Source: Mycobacterium sp. GA-0227b
GTDB taxonomy: Bacteria; Actinomycetota; Actinomycetes; Mycobacteriales; Mycobacteriaceae
Assembly: GCF_001499855.1 (NCBI RefSeq)
Contig: NZ_LQIK01000030.1
Coordinates: 62,001 to 126,000 of the forward strand
DNA length: 64,000 nucleotides
Direction: 5' to 3'
A program made the position numbers and the translations under genes. Below are positions 56,099 through 64,000 of the stretch, in pieces (the first letter of the stretch is position 1; each line of letters starts with the position of its first letter). The notes beneath the pieces are model-generated. The model saw nothing but the letters and a program-made list of their open reading frames with translations. It was not told where the DNA came from and searched no databases.

Positions 56099-58656
56099 CT
56101 TTGCGGCACCTTCGGCATCGCGAGCGGGACCTTGCGCCCCGAACTCTCGGTGAACTCGACAGTGGGATCGTCGACATCCGGGGCGTTCACGAACGACACG
56201 AACCGCGACAGTTTCTGCGGGTCCTCCAGCACGCCCTTCCATTCGCAGGCATAGCCGGCGACGTGGCGCTCCATGGCGTCTTCGAATTCGGTGGCCAGGC
56301 CGAGCGAGTCGTTGCAGACCACATCGCGCAGATGCTCCATGCCTGACTTACCCGGGAAGTCCATCGCTTCCAGCCACGGCGCCGTGCGCTGCAACCGGTC
56401 GGCGGTTCGGATGTAGAACATCAGGAACCGGTCGATGTAGCGGATCAGCGTCTCGTCGTCGAGGTCGCCGGCCAGCAGCTGTGCGTGCCGGGGCGTCATT
56501 CCGCCGTTGCCGCAGACGTAGAGATTCCACCCCTGTTCGGTGGCGATGACGCCGACGTCCTTGCTCTGCGCCTCCGCGCATTCGCGGGCGCAGCCGGAGA
56601 CGGCCATCTTGATCTTGTGCGGGGCGCGCAGCCCGCGGTAGCGATTCTCGATCCTGACCGCCATGTCGACCGAATCCTGTTGACCGTAGCGGCACCAGGT
56701 GCTGCCCACACAGCTCTTCACCGTGCGCAGCGCCTTGCCGTAGGCGTGGCCGGATTCCATGCCACCGTCGACCAGCCGACGCCAGATCTCCGGCAGTTGA
56801 TCGACCCGCGCGCCGAACATGTCGATGCGCTGGCCGCCGGTGATCTTGGTGTAAAGGTTGAAGTCCCTGGCGATCTCGCCGATCAGGATCAGCTGCTCCG
56901 GGGTGATCTCCCCGCCGGGCGACCGCGGCACCACCGAGTAGCTGCCGTTCTTCTGGATGTTGGCCAGGAAGTGGTCGTTGGAGTCCTGCAGCGAGGCCTG
57001 CTCACCGTCGAGGATGTGCTCCGAACTGGTCGACGCGAGGATCGACGCGACGACGGGTTTGCAGATGTCGCAACCTTTTCCGGTGCCGAACCGTTCGATC
57101 AGCCCGGAGAAGGTGCGGATCTCGGTTGCGCTGATGATCTCGAACAACTCGGCCCGCGACTGGCTGAAGTGCTCGCACAGCGCCTTGGACTGTTCGACAC
57201 CCTCGGCCTCGAGCAGCTGCTTGAGCAGCGGCACGCACGAGCCGCACGACGTGCCGGCCAGCGTGCACTTCTTCAGGCTCGGCACGTCGCAGCAGCCGCC
57301 GGCGATGGCGCCGGTCAGGTCTCCCTTGGTGACGTTGTTGCACGAGCAGATCTGCGCGATATCCGGTAGCGCACCGACTCCCAGGCCCGGCGCGCTACCG
57401 TCGGAGACCGGCGCGATCAAGGACAGCGGATCGCCGGGCAGCTCGCTGGCGACCATCGGACGCAGCACACCGTAGGCCGACGCGTCACCGACCAGGATGC
57501 CGCCCAACAGGATCTTGGCGTCATCGGAGAGCACCAGCTTGGCGTAGGTCTGCTTGACCGGGTCGTTGACCACGACCTCCAGGCAGTTCGGCGTGCGGCC
57601 TTGGGCATCGCCGAAGCTGGCCACATCGACGCCGAGCAGCTTGAGCTTGGTCGACATGTCGGCTTCACCGAACTCGGCGGCACCGCCGAGCAGCCGGTCG
57701 GCCACCACCTCCGCGCTGGTGTACCCGGGGCCGACCAGCCCGTAGCAGCGGCCCTCGATCGCGGCCACTTCGCCGATGGCGTAGACGTCGGGATCGCTTG
57801 TGACACAGGAAAGGTCGGTGAGCACGCCGCCGCGCTGCGCGACATCCAGGCCGGCTTGACGGGCCAGTTCGTCGCGCGGGCGCACCCCGGCGGCGAACAC
57901 GACCACGCCGGTGTCGATATGGCTGCCGTCGTTGAGCGACAACCGGACCGAATCGTCTCGGTCAGATTTGCGCAGCGGCTCATTGCGCTGCACCGGCACG
58001 ATGCTCTCGGTGCCGACGCCGGTGTGCACCTCGATGCCGAGGCCCTTGATCATCCGGCTCAGCAGCGCACCGCCCGCCTCGTCGAGCTGCGCCGCCATCA
58101 GATGCGGTGCCATCTCGACGACGTGGGTCTTCAAGCCGAAGGTGCGCAACGCATTTGCCGCCTCCAGGCCGAGCAGGCCGCCGCCGATCACCACGCCGAC
58201 CGGCGTTTTGGAACCGCGCGCGGCGTTCGCACCGGCCCGGATGGCGTCCAGATCATCGAGGGTCCGGTAGACGTGGCACACGGGCAGGTCACGGCCCGGG
58301 ACCGGCGGAACGAAGGCATATGATCCGGTCGCCAACACCAGTGCGTCATACGGCACGCGCCGGCCGTCGGCGGTGAGCACCTCCTTCGCGGTCCGGTCGA
58401 TTCCGGTCACCCGCGTGGCCAACCGCAGATCGACCAGATCGTCGCCCCGGTAGTCATTGCCCGGTAGCGCCAGCAGGTTGCGGTCCCAATGGTCGGTGTA
58501 ACCGGTGAGCCCGACGCGGTCGTAGGCGGCGTCGGCCTCTTCGGCAAGAACGGTGACACGCCAGTCGCCGTCGGCGTCCCGGGAGCGAAGCGCCTCGACG
58601 AACCGGTGACCGACCATGCCGTGGCCGACAACCACCACGTTTCTTCTTGACCGCAT
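56095..58656 (-). CDS. nirB: Nitrite reductase [NAD(P)H] large subunit NirB
   Basis: 853 aa, full length. N-terminal FAD/NAD(P)H domain (VVVVGHGMVGHRFVEAL), then a BFD-like [2Fe-2S] domain (ICSCNNVTKGDL and later GTSCGSC), then a siroheme/[4Fe-4S] domain with CVGSTWC and CARECAE. It reduces nitrite to ammonium in the cytosol for nitrogen assimilation, with siroheme that CbiX could help make. ATG 58656 is chosen; upstream sequence in the same frame is Arg-rich and unconserved. The 175 bp upstream (58657-58831) hold the promoter; I could not define a GlnR or NnaR box. Confidence 0.94.
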   Translation of the reverse strand: MRSRRNVVVVGHGMVGHRFVEALRSRDADGDWRVTVLAEEADAAYDRVGLTGYTDHWDRNLLALPGNDYRGDDLVDLRLATRVTGIDRTAKEVLTADGRRVPYDALVLATGSYAFVPPVPGRDLPVCHVYRTLDDLDAIRAGANAARGSKTPVGVVIGGGLLGLEAANALRTFGLKTHVVEMAPHLMAAQLDEAGGALLSRMIKGLGIEVHTGVGTESIVPVQRNEPLRKSDRDDSVRLSLNDGSHIDTGVVVFAAGVRPRDELARQAGLDVAQRGGVLTDLSCVTSDPDVYAIGEVAAIEGRCYGLVGPGYTSAEVVADRLLGGAAEFGEADMSTKLKLLGVDVASFGDAQGRTPNCLEVVVNDPVKQTYAKLVLSDDAKILLGGILVGDASAYGVLRPMVASELPGDPLSLIAPVSDGSAPGLGVGALPDIAQICSCNNVTKGDLTGAIAGGCCDVPSLKKCTLAGTSCGSCVPLLKQLLEAEGVEQSKALCEHFSQSRAELFEIISATEIRTFSGLIERFGTGKGCDICKPVVASILASTSSEHILDGEQASLQDSNDHFLANIQKNGSYSVVPRSPGGEITPEQLILIGEIARDFNLYTKITGGQRIDMFGARVDQLPEIWRRLVDGGMESGHAYGKALRTVKSCVGSTWCRYGQQDSVDMAVRIENRYRGLRAPHKIKMAVSGCARECAEAQSKDVGVIATEQGWNLYVCGNGGMTPRHAQLLAGDLDDETLIRYIDRFLMFYIRTADRLQRTAPWLEAMDFPGKSGMEHLRDVVCNDSLGLATEFEDAMERHVAGYACEWKGVLEDPQKLSRFVSFVNAPDVDDPTVEFTESSGRKVPLAMPKVPQR

Positions 58657-58831
58657 GCCGCCGACGTTAAGCAGCCGATATTGCCGCAATGTCGCCTCGT
58701 GTGAAGCGCCGATCACGGTGTGCTCACAGGGTTCGACGCGCGATGTGAGCCCGGTTTTGAGCTCTGCGGTGTGGCTTCGCTCACAGCGAAAGCAGGCCGG
58801 TGAAACCGACCGGGATACCGGCTTTGTCGCC

Positions 58832-59215
58832 TCAGTCGCCGGTCGTCTCCGTCGTCGTCTCATACCAATCCGACGTCGTCGTCTCATACGGATCCGTCGT
58901 CGTGGTCTCATACGGATCGGTCGTCGTGGTCGCCGTGGTCGGGCTGGTGGTGGTGGTCGTCGGGGGCGGCTCCGGCGCCCTGACTTCCGTGGTCTGCACG
59001 CTCGGGGTGGTGTAGCTGGTGGTCGTCGTCGGCGAGGTGGTGTACACCGACGGAGTCGACGAAGGTGCGGGCGGCGGAATTGTTTCCGGTACGCGGGCGG
59101 CGTCCGCGGTACGGATCACCGCATAGATCAGGATCGCCACCAGCACCACCGCCGCCACACCGGCGGCGATGACCAGCGGCTGCTGGTCCTCCCAGTTCCG
59201 ATCGTCGTCAGCCAC
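58832..59215 (-). CDS. Single-pass membrane protein with Thr-rich repeat tail
   Basis: 127 aa. An acidic start (ADDDRNWEDQQ), one membrane helix near residues 14-34, then a Pro/Thr/Ser-rich tail with DPYETTT repeated and a related DWYETTT. The tail is likely outside the membrane and may be O-mannosylated. Function unknown. Starts with GTG 59215, nine bases after the stop of the PEP-mutase-like gene on the same strand, so likely in its operon. Confidence 0.7.
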   Translation of the reverse strand: MADDDRNWEDQQPLVIAAGVAAVVLVAILIYAVIRTADAARVPETIPPPAPSSTPSVYTTSPTTTTSYTTPSVQTTEVRAPEPPPTTTTTSPTTATTTTDPYETTTTDPYETTTSDWYETTTETTGD

Positions 59216-59224
59216 CGCCGCCCC

Positions 59225-59983
59225 CTAAGCCCACCGCTGCAACAACTCCTTGGCCCGCGTCGACAACGCGGCCTGCAGGAACGGTCCGAAGCTGACGCGT
59301 GCCACCCCCAACGGCCCGAACAACGCCGGGTCGTCCTGATCGGGCACACCGATCGCGTTCACCGGTAGCGGCAACTCGGATGTCAAGCGGCGCAAGGTGT
59401 CCGGATCATGCCGGCCCACCGGGTAGAGCACGTCGGCGCCGGCGGCAGCCGCCTCGGTCAGCCTGGCCACCGCGCGGTCGACACGGTCGGCGTCATCACC
59501 GTCCTTGCGCAGGAACAGGTCCGTGCGCGCATTGATCACCACGTGCACGCCGGTGCCGTCGGCCGCCTCCCGCAACGCGCCGACCAACTCCGCGTGCTCG
59601 GTGGACGACCGCAACCTGCCGTTCTCGCTGTGCACGGTGTCCTCGATGTTCAGCCCGACAGCGCCCGCCTCCAGCAGTCCGTCGATCAGGCGCCCCGGGG
59701 ACTGGGCGTAGCCGGATTCCAGATCGACCGAGACCGGCACATCGACCGCCGCAGTGATCTGCTTGACGCGCGTGACCACGTCGTCGAACGCCATGCCCTC
59801 CTGGTCGGGTTTACCGACCGAGTCCGCCATCGGGTGACTGCCGACGGTCAGCGCAGCAAACCCCTCGCCTACCGCGAGCCGCGCCGACCAGGCGTCCCAG
59901 ACGGTCGGCAGAATGACCGGGTTTCCGGGCTGGTGCAACGCCAGCAGGGCCTCGGCACGCTCTTTGAGTACCTGGTCGGGCAT
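59225..59983 (-). CDS. Isocitrate lyase/PEP-mutase superfamily protein
   Basis: 252 aa TIM-barrel. Family phrases are VILPTVWDAWSARLAVGEGF, SVDLESGYAQSP and GLNIEDT with metal-binding acids, and NARTD near residue 155. The isocitrate lyase KKCGH motif is missing, so it is of the PEP-mutase/carboxyvinyl-phosphonate type, reaction unknown. ATG 59983 has a good GAAGGAGA site. Confidence 0.85.
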   Translation of the reverse strand: MPDQVLKERAEALLALHQPGNPVILPTVWDAWSARLAVGEGFAALTVGSHPMADSVGKPDQEGMAFDDVVTRVKQITAAVDVPVSVDLESGYAQSPGRLIDGLLEAGAVGLNIEDTVHSENGRLRSSTEHAELVGALREAADGTGVHVVINARTDLFLRKDGDDADRVDRAVARLTEAAAAGADVLYPVGRHDPDTLRRLTSELPLPVNAIGVPDQDDPALFGPLGVARVSFGPFLQAALSTRAKELLQRWA

Positions 59984-60005
59984 CGAGCCGTCTCCTTCGG
60001 TTTGA

Positions 60006-60021
60006 CGTGATCTGTCTCACG
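60006..60021. promoter_or_regulatory. Crp-like site upstream of the Sdh1 operon
   Basis: GTGA-TCTGTC-TCAC is the core of the Crp/Fnr half-site pair (TGTGA-N6-TCACA), with only the outermost bases differing. A possible -10, TAGCAT at 60041-60046, lies 20 bases downstream, so binding would be near the -35 region. The Sdh1 operon starts at 60095. Confidence 0.6.
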
Positions 60022-60094
60022 GTGGACTGCATGATGTAGCTAGCATCGGGTGTCGTACTGTGATGCCTGACACCCTTCAGCCCAAGGAGGTCAA

Positions 60095-60388
60095 TTGTCC
60101 AGCACTACCGAACTTGCCGAGCTGCATGAGCTAATCGGAAGCCTGCGGCGGTGCGTGACATCGCTGGCGTCGAGGTACGGGGATTCCCCGGCGACGCGTC
60201 GCATCGTCAATGATGCCGAACGCATCCTCAACGACATCGACCGTCTCGACATTGACGCCGAAGAGCTGGAGCTGGCCCGCGGCGTGGTGCACCACCACGC
60301 CGGCGACCGCATCCCGATCCCGGACACCCAGTACGACACCGATTTCTGGCGCGGTGTCGATGACGAGGGACTCGGCGGCGTCCGCTGA
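60095..60388 (+). CDS. Small conserved protein of the Sdh1 operon
   Basis: 97 aa, soluble, helical; two conserved-looking blocks (HELIGSLRRCVTSLASRYGD; ARGVVHHHAGDRIPIPDTQY). Matches Rv0250c by recall in length and place. It may be an accessory or small subunit of Sdh1; that is inferred from position. TTG start at 60095, set by AAGGAGG at 60084-60090. Confidence 0.82.
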   Translation: MSSTTELAELHELIGSLRRCVTSLASRYGDSPATRRIVNDAERILNDIDRLDIDAEELELARGVVHHHAGDRIPIPDTQYDTDFWRGVDDEGLGGVR

Positions 60389-60436
60389 CGCGGAGGTCCG
60401 TCAGGATCCGGGACAACTCGACATCGAAAGGCAACA

Positions 60437-61276
60437 GTGAGCGCACCCACCGCCGACCGCAAAGCGACCGGCGTCTTCTCAGCGAGCCGTGCAGAGATTC
60501 CGCAGCGCACCCTGCGCACCGACCGGTGGTGGCAGTCGCCGCTGATCGTCAATCTCGGCTTCGCCGCTTTCCTGATCTACGCGACGGTGCGGGCGTTCAT
60601 GCAGAAGTGGTACTACGTTGCCGAGTACCACTACCTGACGCCGTTCTACTCGCCGTGTGTCGTGAAGTGGTCCGAGGCCGAGCAGTCCGGCTGCATCCCT
60701 GAGGCCAGCCACTTCGGTCAGTTCCTGCCCGATGTGTGGTGGCTGCCCTACGCGGCGGTGTCCCTGCCGTTCCTGCTGCTGTTCCGCCTCACCTGCTACT
60801 ACTACCGCGGGGCCTACTACCGGTCGGTGTGGCAGGCGCCCACCGCGTGCGCGGTGGCCGAACCCCATGCGACCTACACCGGTGAGACGCGGTTGCCGCT
60901 GATCATCCAGAACACACACCGCTACTTCTTTTACATCGCCGTGCTGATCTCGCTGATCAACACCTACGACGCGATCGTGGCGTTCCATTCGCCGTCGGGC
61001 TTCGGATTCGGTTTGGGCAACGTCATTCTCGTCGTCAACGTGATCCTGTTGTGGACGTATACGGTGTCGTGCCACTCCTGCCGTCACGTCGTCGGCGGGC
61101 GCCTCAAACACTTCTCCAAACACCCGATCCGGTACTGGTTGTGGTCACAGGTCAGCAGGCTCAACACCAGGCACAAGGCCTACGCCTGGATCACGCTTGG
61201 CACGCTGATGCTCACCGACTTCTACATCATGTTGGTGGCCAGCGGTGCCATCCCTGACCTGAGATTCATTGGCTGA
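60437..61276 (+). CDS. sdhC1: Succinate dehydrogenase 1 membrane subunit (SdhC-type)
   Basis: 279 aa with about five membrane helices. His-rich and Cys-rich for such a subunit: Cys74, Cys86, Cys120, Cys138 and the CHSCRH motif (Cys212, His213, Cys215, His217). I recall structural reports of a membrane-embedded Rieske-type cluster in mycobacterial Sdh1; this motif is a candidate ligand set. It passes electrons to menaquinone. Corresponds to Rv0249c by recall. GTG start at 60437. Confidence 0.85.
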   Translation: MSAPTADRKATGVFSASRAEIPQRTLRTDRWWQSPLIVNLGFAAFLIYATVRAFMQKWYYVAEYHYLTPFYSPCVVKWSEAEQSGCIPEASHFGQFLPDVWWLPYAAVSLPFLLLFRLTCYYYRGAYYRSVWQAPTACAVAEPHATYTGETRLPLIIQNTHRYFFYIAVLISLINTYDAIVAFHSPSGFGFGLGNVILVVNVILLWTYTVSCHSCRHVVGGRLKHFSKHPIRYWLWSQVSRLNTRHKAYAWITLGTLMLTDFYIMLVASGAIPDLRFIG

Positions 61277-61309
61277 CAGCTTTATTCAATTGGTAGTGAG
61301 GTTTATTTA

Positions 61310-63274
61310 ATGGCGGAATCCGAGGCTCTCAGCGCAACCGGCTCACCTCAGGTGGAACGGCACTCATACGACGTACTCGTCATCGGTGCCGGCGGCGCGG
61401 GTTTGCGTGCGGTCATCGAGGCACGCGAGCGCGGTCAGAAGGTTGCGGTCATCACGAAGTCGCTCTTCGGTAAGGCGCACACCGTGATGGCCGAAGGCGG
61501 CTGCGCGGCCGCGATGGGCAATGCCAACCCGAAGGACAACTGGCAGGTCCACTTTCGCGACACCATGCGCGGCGGAAAGTTCCTCAACAACTGGCGGATG
61601 GCCGAGTTGCACGCCAAGGAGGCACCCGACCGGGTCTGGGAGCTCGAGACCTACGGCGCGCTGTTCGACCGCACCAAGGATGGCCGCATCAGCCAGCGCA
61701 ACTTCGGCGGCCACACCTACGCGCGGCTGGCGCACGTCGGTGACCGCACCGGCCTGGAGATCATCCGCACGTTGCAACAGAAGATCGTCTCGCTGCAGCA
61801 GGAAGACAAGGCCGAGTTCGGCGACTACGAGGCGCGGATCCGGGTCTTTCACGAATGCACGGTCACCGACCTGATCTTGGACGAGACCGGCGGTGAAAAA
61901 AGAGTGGCCGGCGCCTTCGGGTACTGGCGCGAGACCGGCAACTTCGTCTTGTTCGAGGCACCCGCGGTGGTGCTGGCCACCGGCGGAATCGGCAAGTCCT
62001 ACAAGGTGACGTCGAACTCCTGGGAGTACACCGGCGACGGGCACGCGTTGGCCCTGCGCGCCGGCGCGACGCTGATCAACATGGAGTTCGTCCAGTTCCA
62101 CCCGACCGGCATGGTCTGGCCGCCCAGCGTCAAGGGCATTCTCGTCACCGAGGGCGTGCGCGGCGACGGCGGTGTGCTGAAGAACTCCGAGGGCACCCGG
62201 TTCATGTTCGACTACATCCCGCCCGTGTTCAAAGGCCAGTACGCCGAGAGCGTCGATGAGGCCGATCAGTGGCTGAAGGACAACGACTCCGCGCGCCGGA
62301 CGCCGGACCTGCTGCCGCGTGACGAGGTGGCCCGCGCGATCAACTCCGAAGTGAAGGCCGGCCGCAACTCGCCGCACGGCGGAGTGTTCCTCGACATCGC
62401 GTCGCGGCTGCCCGCCGAGGAGATCAAGCGACGCCTGCCGTCGATGTACCACCAGTTCATGGAGTTGGCCGAGGTCGACATCACCAAGGAACCGATGGAA
62501 GTCGGTCCGACCTGCCACTACGTGATGGGCGGTATCGAGGTCGATCCTGACACGGCCGCGGCGACCACGCCGGGACTGTTCGCGGCCGGTGAGTGTGCGG
62601 GTGGCATGCACGGCTCCAACCGACTCGGCGGTAACTCCCTGTCGGACCTGCTGGTGTTCGGCCGCCGCGCGGGGCTCGGCGCCGCCGACTACGCGCGGGC
62701 GCTGACCGATCGGCCTGCGGTGTCCGAGCGGGCGGTGCAAGACGCGATCAAGCGGGCGCTGCTGCCGTTCGAGAGCGCGACGAACGGAGATACCCCGGAG
62801 AACCCCTACACCCTGCAACTCGATCTGCAGGACACGATGAACAGCCTGGTCGGGATCATCCGCAAGGCCGACGAGATCAGCGAGGCGCTCGACAGGCTGG
62901 CCGAGCTGCGCGAGCGGTACAAGCGGGTGCGCATCGACGGGGACCGGCCGTTCAACCCCGGCTGGCACCTGGCCATCGACCTGCGCAACATGATGCTGGT
63001 CAGCGAATGCATCGCCAAGGCGGCGCTGCAGCGCACGGAGAGCCGCGGCGGCCATACCCGCGACGACCACCCGTCGATGGAGTCGGATTGGCGCAAGACC
63101 CTGCTGGTCTGCCGCGTCGAAAGCGATGACACCGAGTTGGTGCCCGACGTCAGCGTCACCAGACAAGACCAGATTCCGGTCCGGCAGGACCTGCTCGACC
63201 TGTTCGAGCTCTCCGAGCTGGAGAAGTACTTCACCGACCAGGAACTGGCCCAGCATCCAGAACGGAGCAACTGA
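61310..63274 (+). CDS. sdhA1: Succinate dehydrogenase 1 flavoprotein subunit
   Basis: 654 aa. FAD site VLVIGAGGAGLRAVIEARERG, covalent-flavin His region AHTVMAEGGCAAAMGN, active-site phrases FVQFHPTGMVWPP and DLLPRDEVARAI, and MHGSNRLGGNSLSDLLVFGRRAG. Oxidises succinate to fumarate at the cytosolic face. Corresponds to Rv0248c by recall. The stop overlaps the sdhB ATG by one base (TGATG). Confidence 0.95.
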   Translation: MAESEALSATGSPQVERHSYDVLVIGAGGAGLRAVIEARERGQKVAVITKSLFGKAHTVMAEGGCAAAMGNANPKDNWQVHFRDTMRGGKFLNNWRMAELHAKEAPDRVWELETYGALFDRTKDGRISQRNFGGHTYARLAHVGDRTGLEIIRTLQQKIVSLQQEDKAEFGDYEARIRVFHECTVTDLILDETGGEKRVAGAFGYWRETGNFVLFEAPAVVLATGGIGKSYKVTSNSWEYTGDGHALALRAGATLINMEFVQFHPTGMVWPPSVKGILVTEGVRGDGGVLKNSEGTRFMFDYIPPVFKGQYAESVDEADQWLKDNDSARRTPDLLPRDEVARAINSEVKAGRNSPHGGVFLDIASRLPAEEIKRRLPSMYHQFMELAEVDITKEPMEVGPTCHYVMGGIEVDPDTAAATTPGLFAAGECAGGMHGSNRLGGNSLSDLLVFGRRAGLGAADYARALTDRPAVSERAVQDAIKRALLPFESATNGDTPENPYTLQLDLQDTMNSLVGIIRKADEISEALDRLAELRERYKRVRIDGDRPFNPGWHLAIDLRNMMLVSECIAKAALQRTESRGGHTRDDHPSMESDWRKTLLVCRVESDDTELVPDVSVTRQDQIPVRQDLLDLFELSELEKYFTDQELAQHPERSN

Positions 63275-64000
63275 TGGCCTATCAAGCGACCATGCGGGTG
63301 TGGCGGGGCGACCTCGCGGGCGGCGGGCTGCACGACTACTCCGTCGAGGTCAACGAGGGTGAGGTGGTGCTCGACATCATCCACCGCCTGCAGCAGACGC
63401 AGACGCCGGACCTTGCGGTGCGGTGGAACTGCAAGGCGGGCAAGTGCGGATCGTGTTCAGCGGAGGTCAATGGCCGGCCGCGGCTGATGTGCATGACGCG
63501 GATGTCGACGTTCGACCCCGACGAGGTCGTCACCGTCACGCCGATCCGCACGTTCCCGGTCATCCGCGACCTCGTCACCGACGTGTCGTTCAACTACGAG
63601 AAAGCCCGCGAGATACCGGCTTTCACCCCACCGAAGGATCTCCAACCGGGCGAGTACCGGATGGCGCAGGAGGATGTGAACCGGTCGCAGGAGTTCCGTA
63701 AGTGCATCGAGTGCTTCCTGTGCCAGAACGTCTGCCACGTGGTGCGTGACCACGAGGAGAACAAGGAGGCGTTCGCCGGTCCGCGGTACCTGATGCGCCA
63801 GGCCGAGCTGGACATGCATCCCCTCGACGTGCACGAGCGACGCGCCGAGGACGCCCAGGAGGTACACGGGCTGGGCTACTGCAACATCACCAAGTGCTGC
63901 ACCGAGGTCTGCCCCGAACACATCAAGATCACCGACAATGCGCTGATCCCGATGAAAGAGCGCGCCGCCGACCGCAAGTACGACCCGGTGGTATGGCTCG
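63274..64000 (+). CDS. sdhB1: Succinate dehydrogenase 1 iron-sulfur subunit (truncated by window end)
   Basis: The frame is open from ATG 63274 to the window edge, giving 242 residues; family length (about 248) means only a few residues are missing. Cluster motifs are WNCKAGKCGSCSAEV for the [2Fe-2S] centre, CIECFLCQNVC and CNITKCCTEVCPEHI for the other centres. It carries electrons from SdhA to the membrane subunit. Corresponds to Rv0247c by recall. Confidence 0.93.
   Translation, partial: MAYQATMRVWRGDLAGGGLHDYSVEVNEGEVVLDIIHRLQQTQTPDLAVRWNCKAGKCGSCSAEVNGRPRLMCMTRMSTFDPDEVVTVTPIRTFPVIRDLVTDVSFNYEKAREIPAFTPPKDLQPGEYRMAQEDVNRSQEFRKCIECFLCQNVCHVVRDHEENKEAFAGPRYLMRQAELDMHPLDVHERRAEDAQEVHGLGYCNITKCCTEVCPEHIKITDNALIPMKERAADRKYDPVVWL

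Noticed and set aside
58657..58831. GlnR box upstream of nirB
   Set aside because: GTGA- and CAC-like pieces occur, but no convincing match to a GlnR consensus could be aligned.
61364..63256. 630-codon minus-strand open frame
   Set aside because: Shadow of sdhA; no motif and typical mirrored composition.
1..64000. CRISPR arrays, tRNA/rRNA genes, insertion sequences, toxin-antitoxin pairs and prophage
   Set aside because: No spaced direct repeats, transposase motifs, clear RNA gene signatures or VapBC-type pairs were found by reading the sequence.

Overview
The window is a high-GC actinobacterial chromosome segment, almost certainly from a fast-growing Mycobacterium (Mycolicibacterium). The clearest evidence is a complete ESX-3 type VII secretion locus (14248-28851, minus strand) with a PE/PPE pair. 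Supporting evidence comes from Stf0, AAC(2')-I, FadE6/FadD2, NirBD, Sdh1 and many TANNNT leaderless promoters. From recall of M. tuberculosis H37Rv, the gene order follows Rv0247c to Rv0312 in inverted orientation. The PE_PGRS/PPE, VapBC, oplA and narK3 genes of that interval are missing, and several genes are added. No tRNA, rRNA, insertion sequence, prophage or CRISPR array was seen. Coding density is very high; the longest gene-free stretch is 237 bp (32034-32270).

Region 1 (1-14261), cell envelope and lipids: the end of a truncated gene, a secreted M15-like peptidase, two membrane-anchored actin/Hsp70-like proteins with low-complexity outer tails (one with an apparent frameshift), a secreted cupin, a FAD/Rieske oxidoreductase, a SnoaL-like protein, a YkuD L,D-transpeptidase, a PAP2-diacylglycerol kinase fusion, a second PAP2 phosphatase, a sulfatase, the trehalose sulfotransferase Stf0, trans-aconitate methyltransferase and an alpha/beta hydrolase.

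Region 2 (14248-28897), ESX-3: eccA3-eccB3-eccC3-PE5-PPE4-esxG-esxH-espG3-eccD3-mycP3-eccE3, tightly packed and often overlapping. The promoter carries an IdeR-like box inside an alternating triple 8-mer, which fits iron repression of a system used for mycobactin-dependent iron uptake.

Region 3 (28920-40079), lipid and small-molecule metabolism: a TIGR00027-type methyltransferase, an MpaB-like DUF2236 oxygenase with a divergent TetR regulator, a glyoxalase-fold protein, an alpha/beta hydrolase, a D-2-hydroxyacid dehydrogenase, FadE6, a small membrane protein, FadD2 and a LigD-type polymerase.

Region 4 (40200-53733), accessory and stress functions: STAS and NYN proteins, a DinB-like protein with a divergent MarR regulator, a purine permease, two charged coiled-coil proteins (one with a CsbD domain), a COG0523 metallochaperone, a second LigD-type polymerase, a YihY protein, a MOSC protein, an SDR, the FecB2-type siderophore-binding lipoprotein, a queuosine-precursor transporter, PxpB and PxpC separated by a 12-bp tandem repeat, and AAC(2')-I.

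Region 5 (53848-64000), nitrite assimilation and respiration: an NnaR-type HemD/winged-helix regulator and a CbiX chelatase face nirBD across a strong hairpin. CbiX can supply siroheme to NirB, and NnaR can plausibly regulate it. After a PEP-mutase-like gene, the Sdh1 succinate dehydrogenase operon starts behind a Crp-like site and runs off the window end within sdhB.
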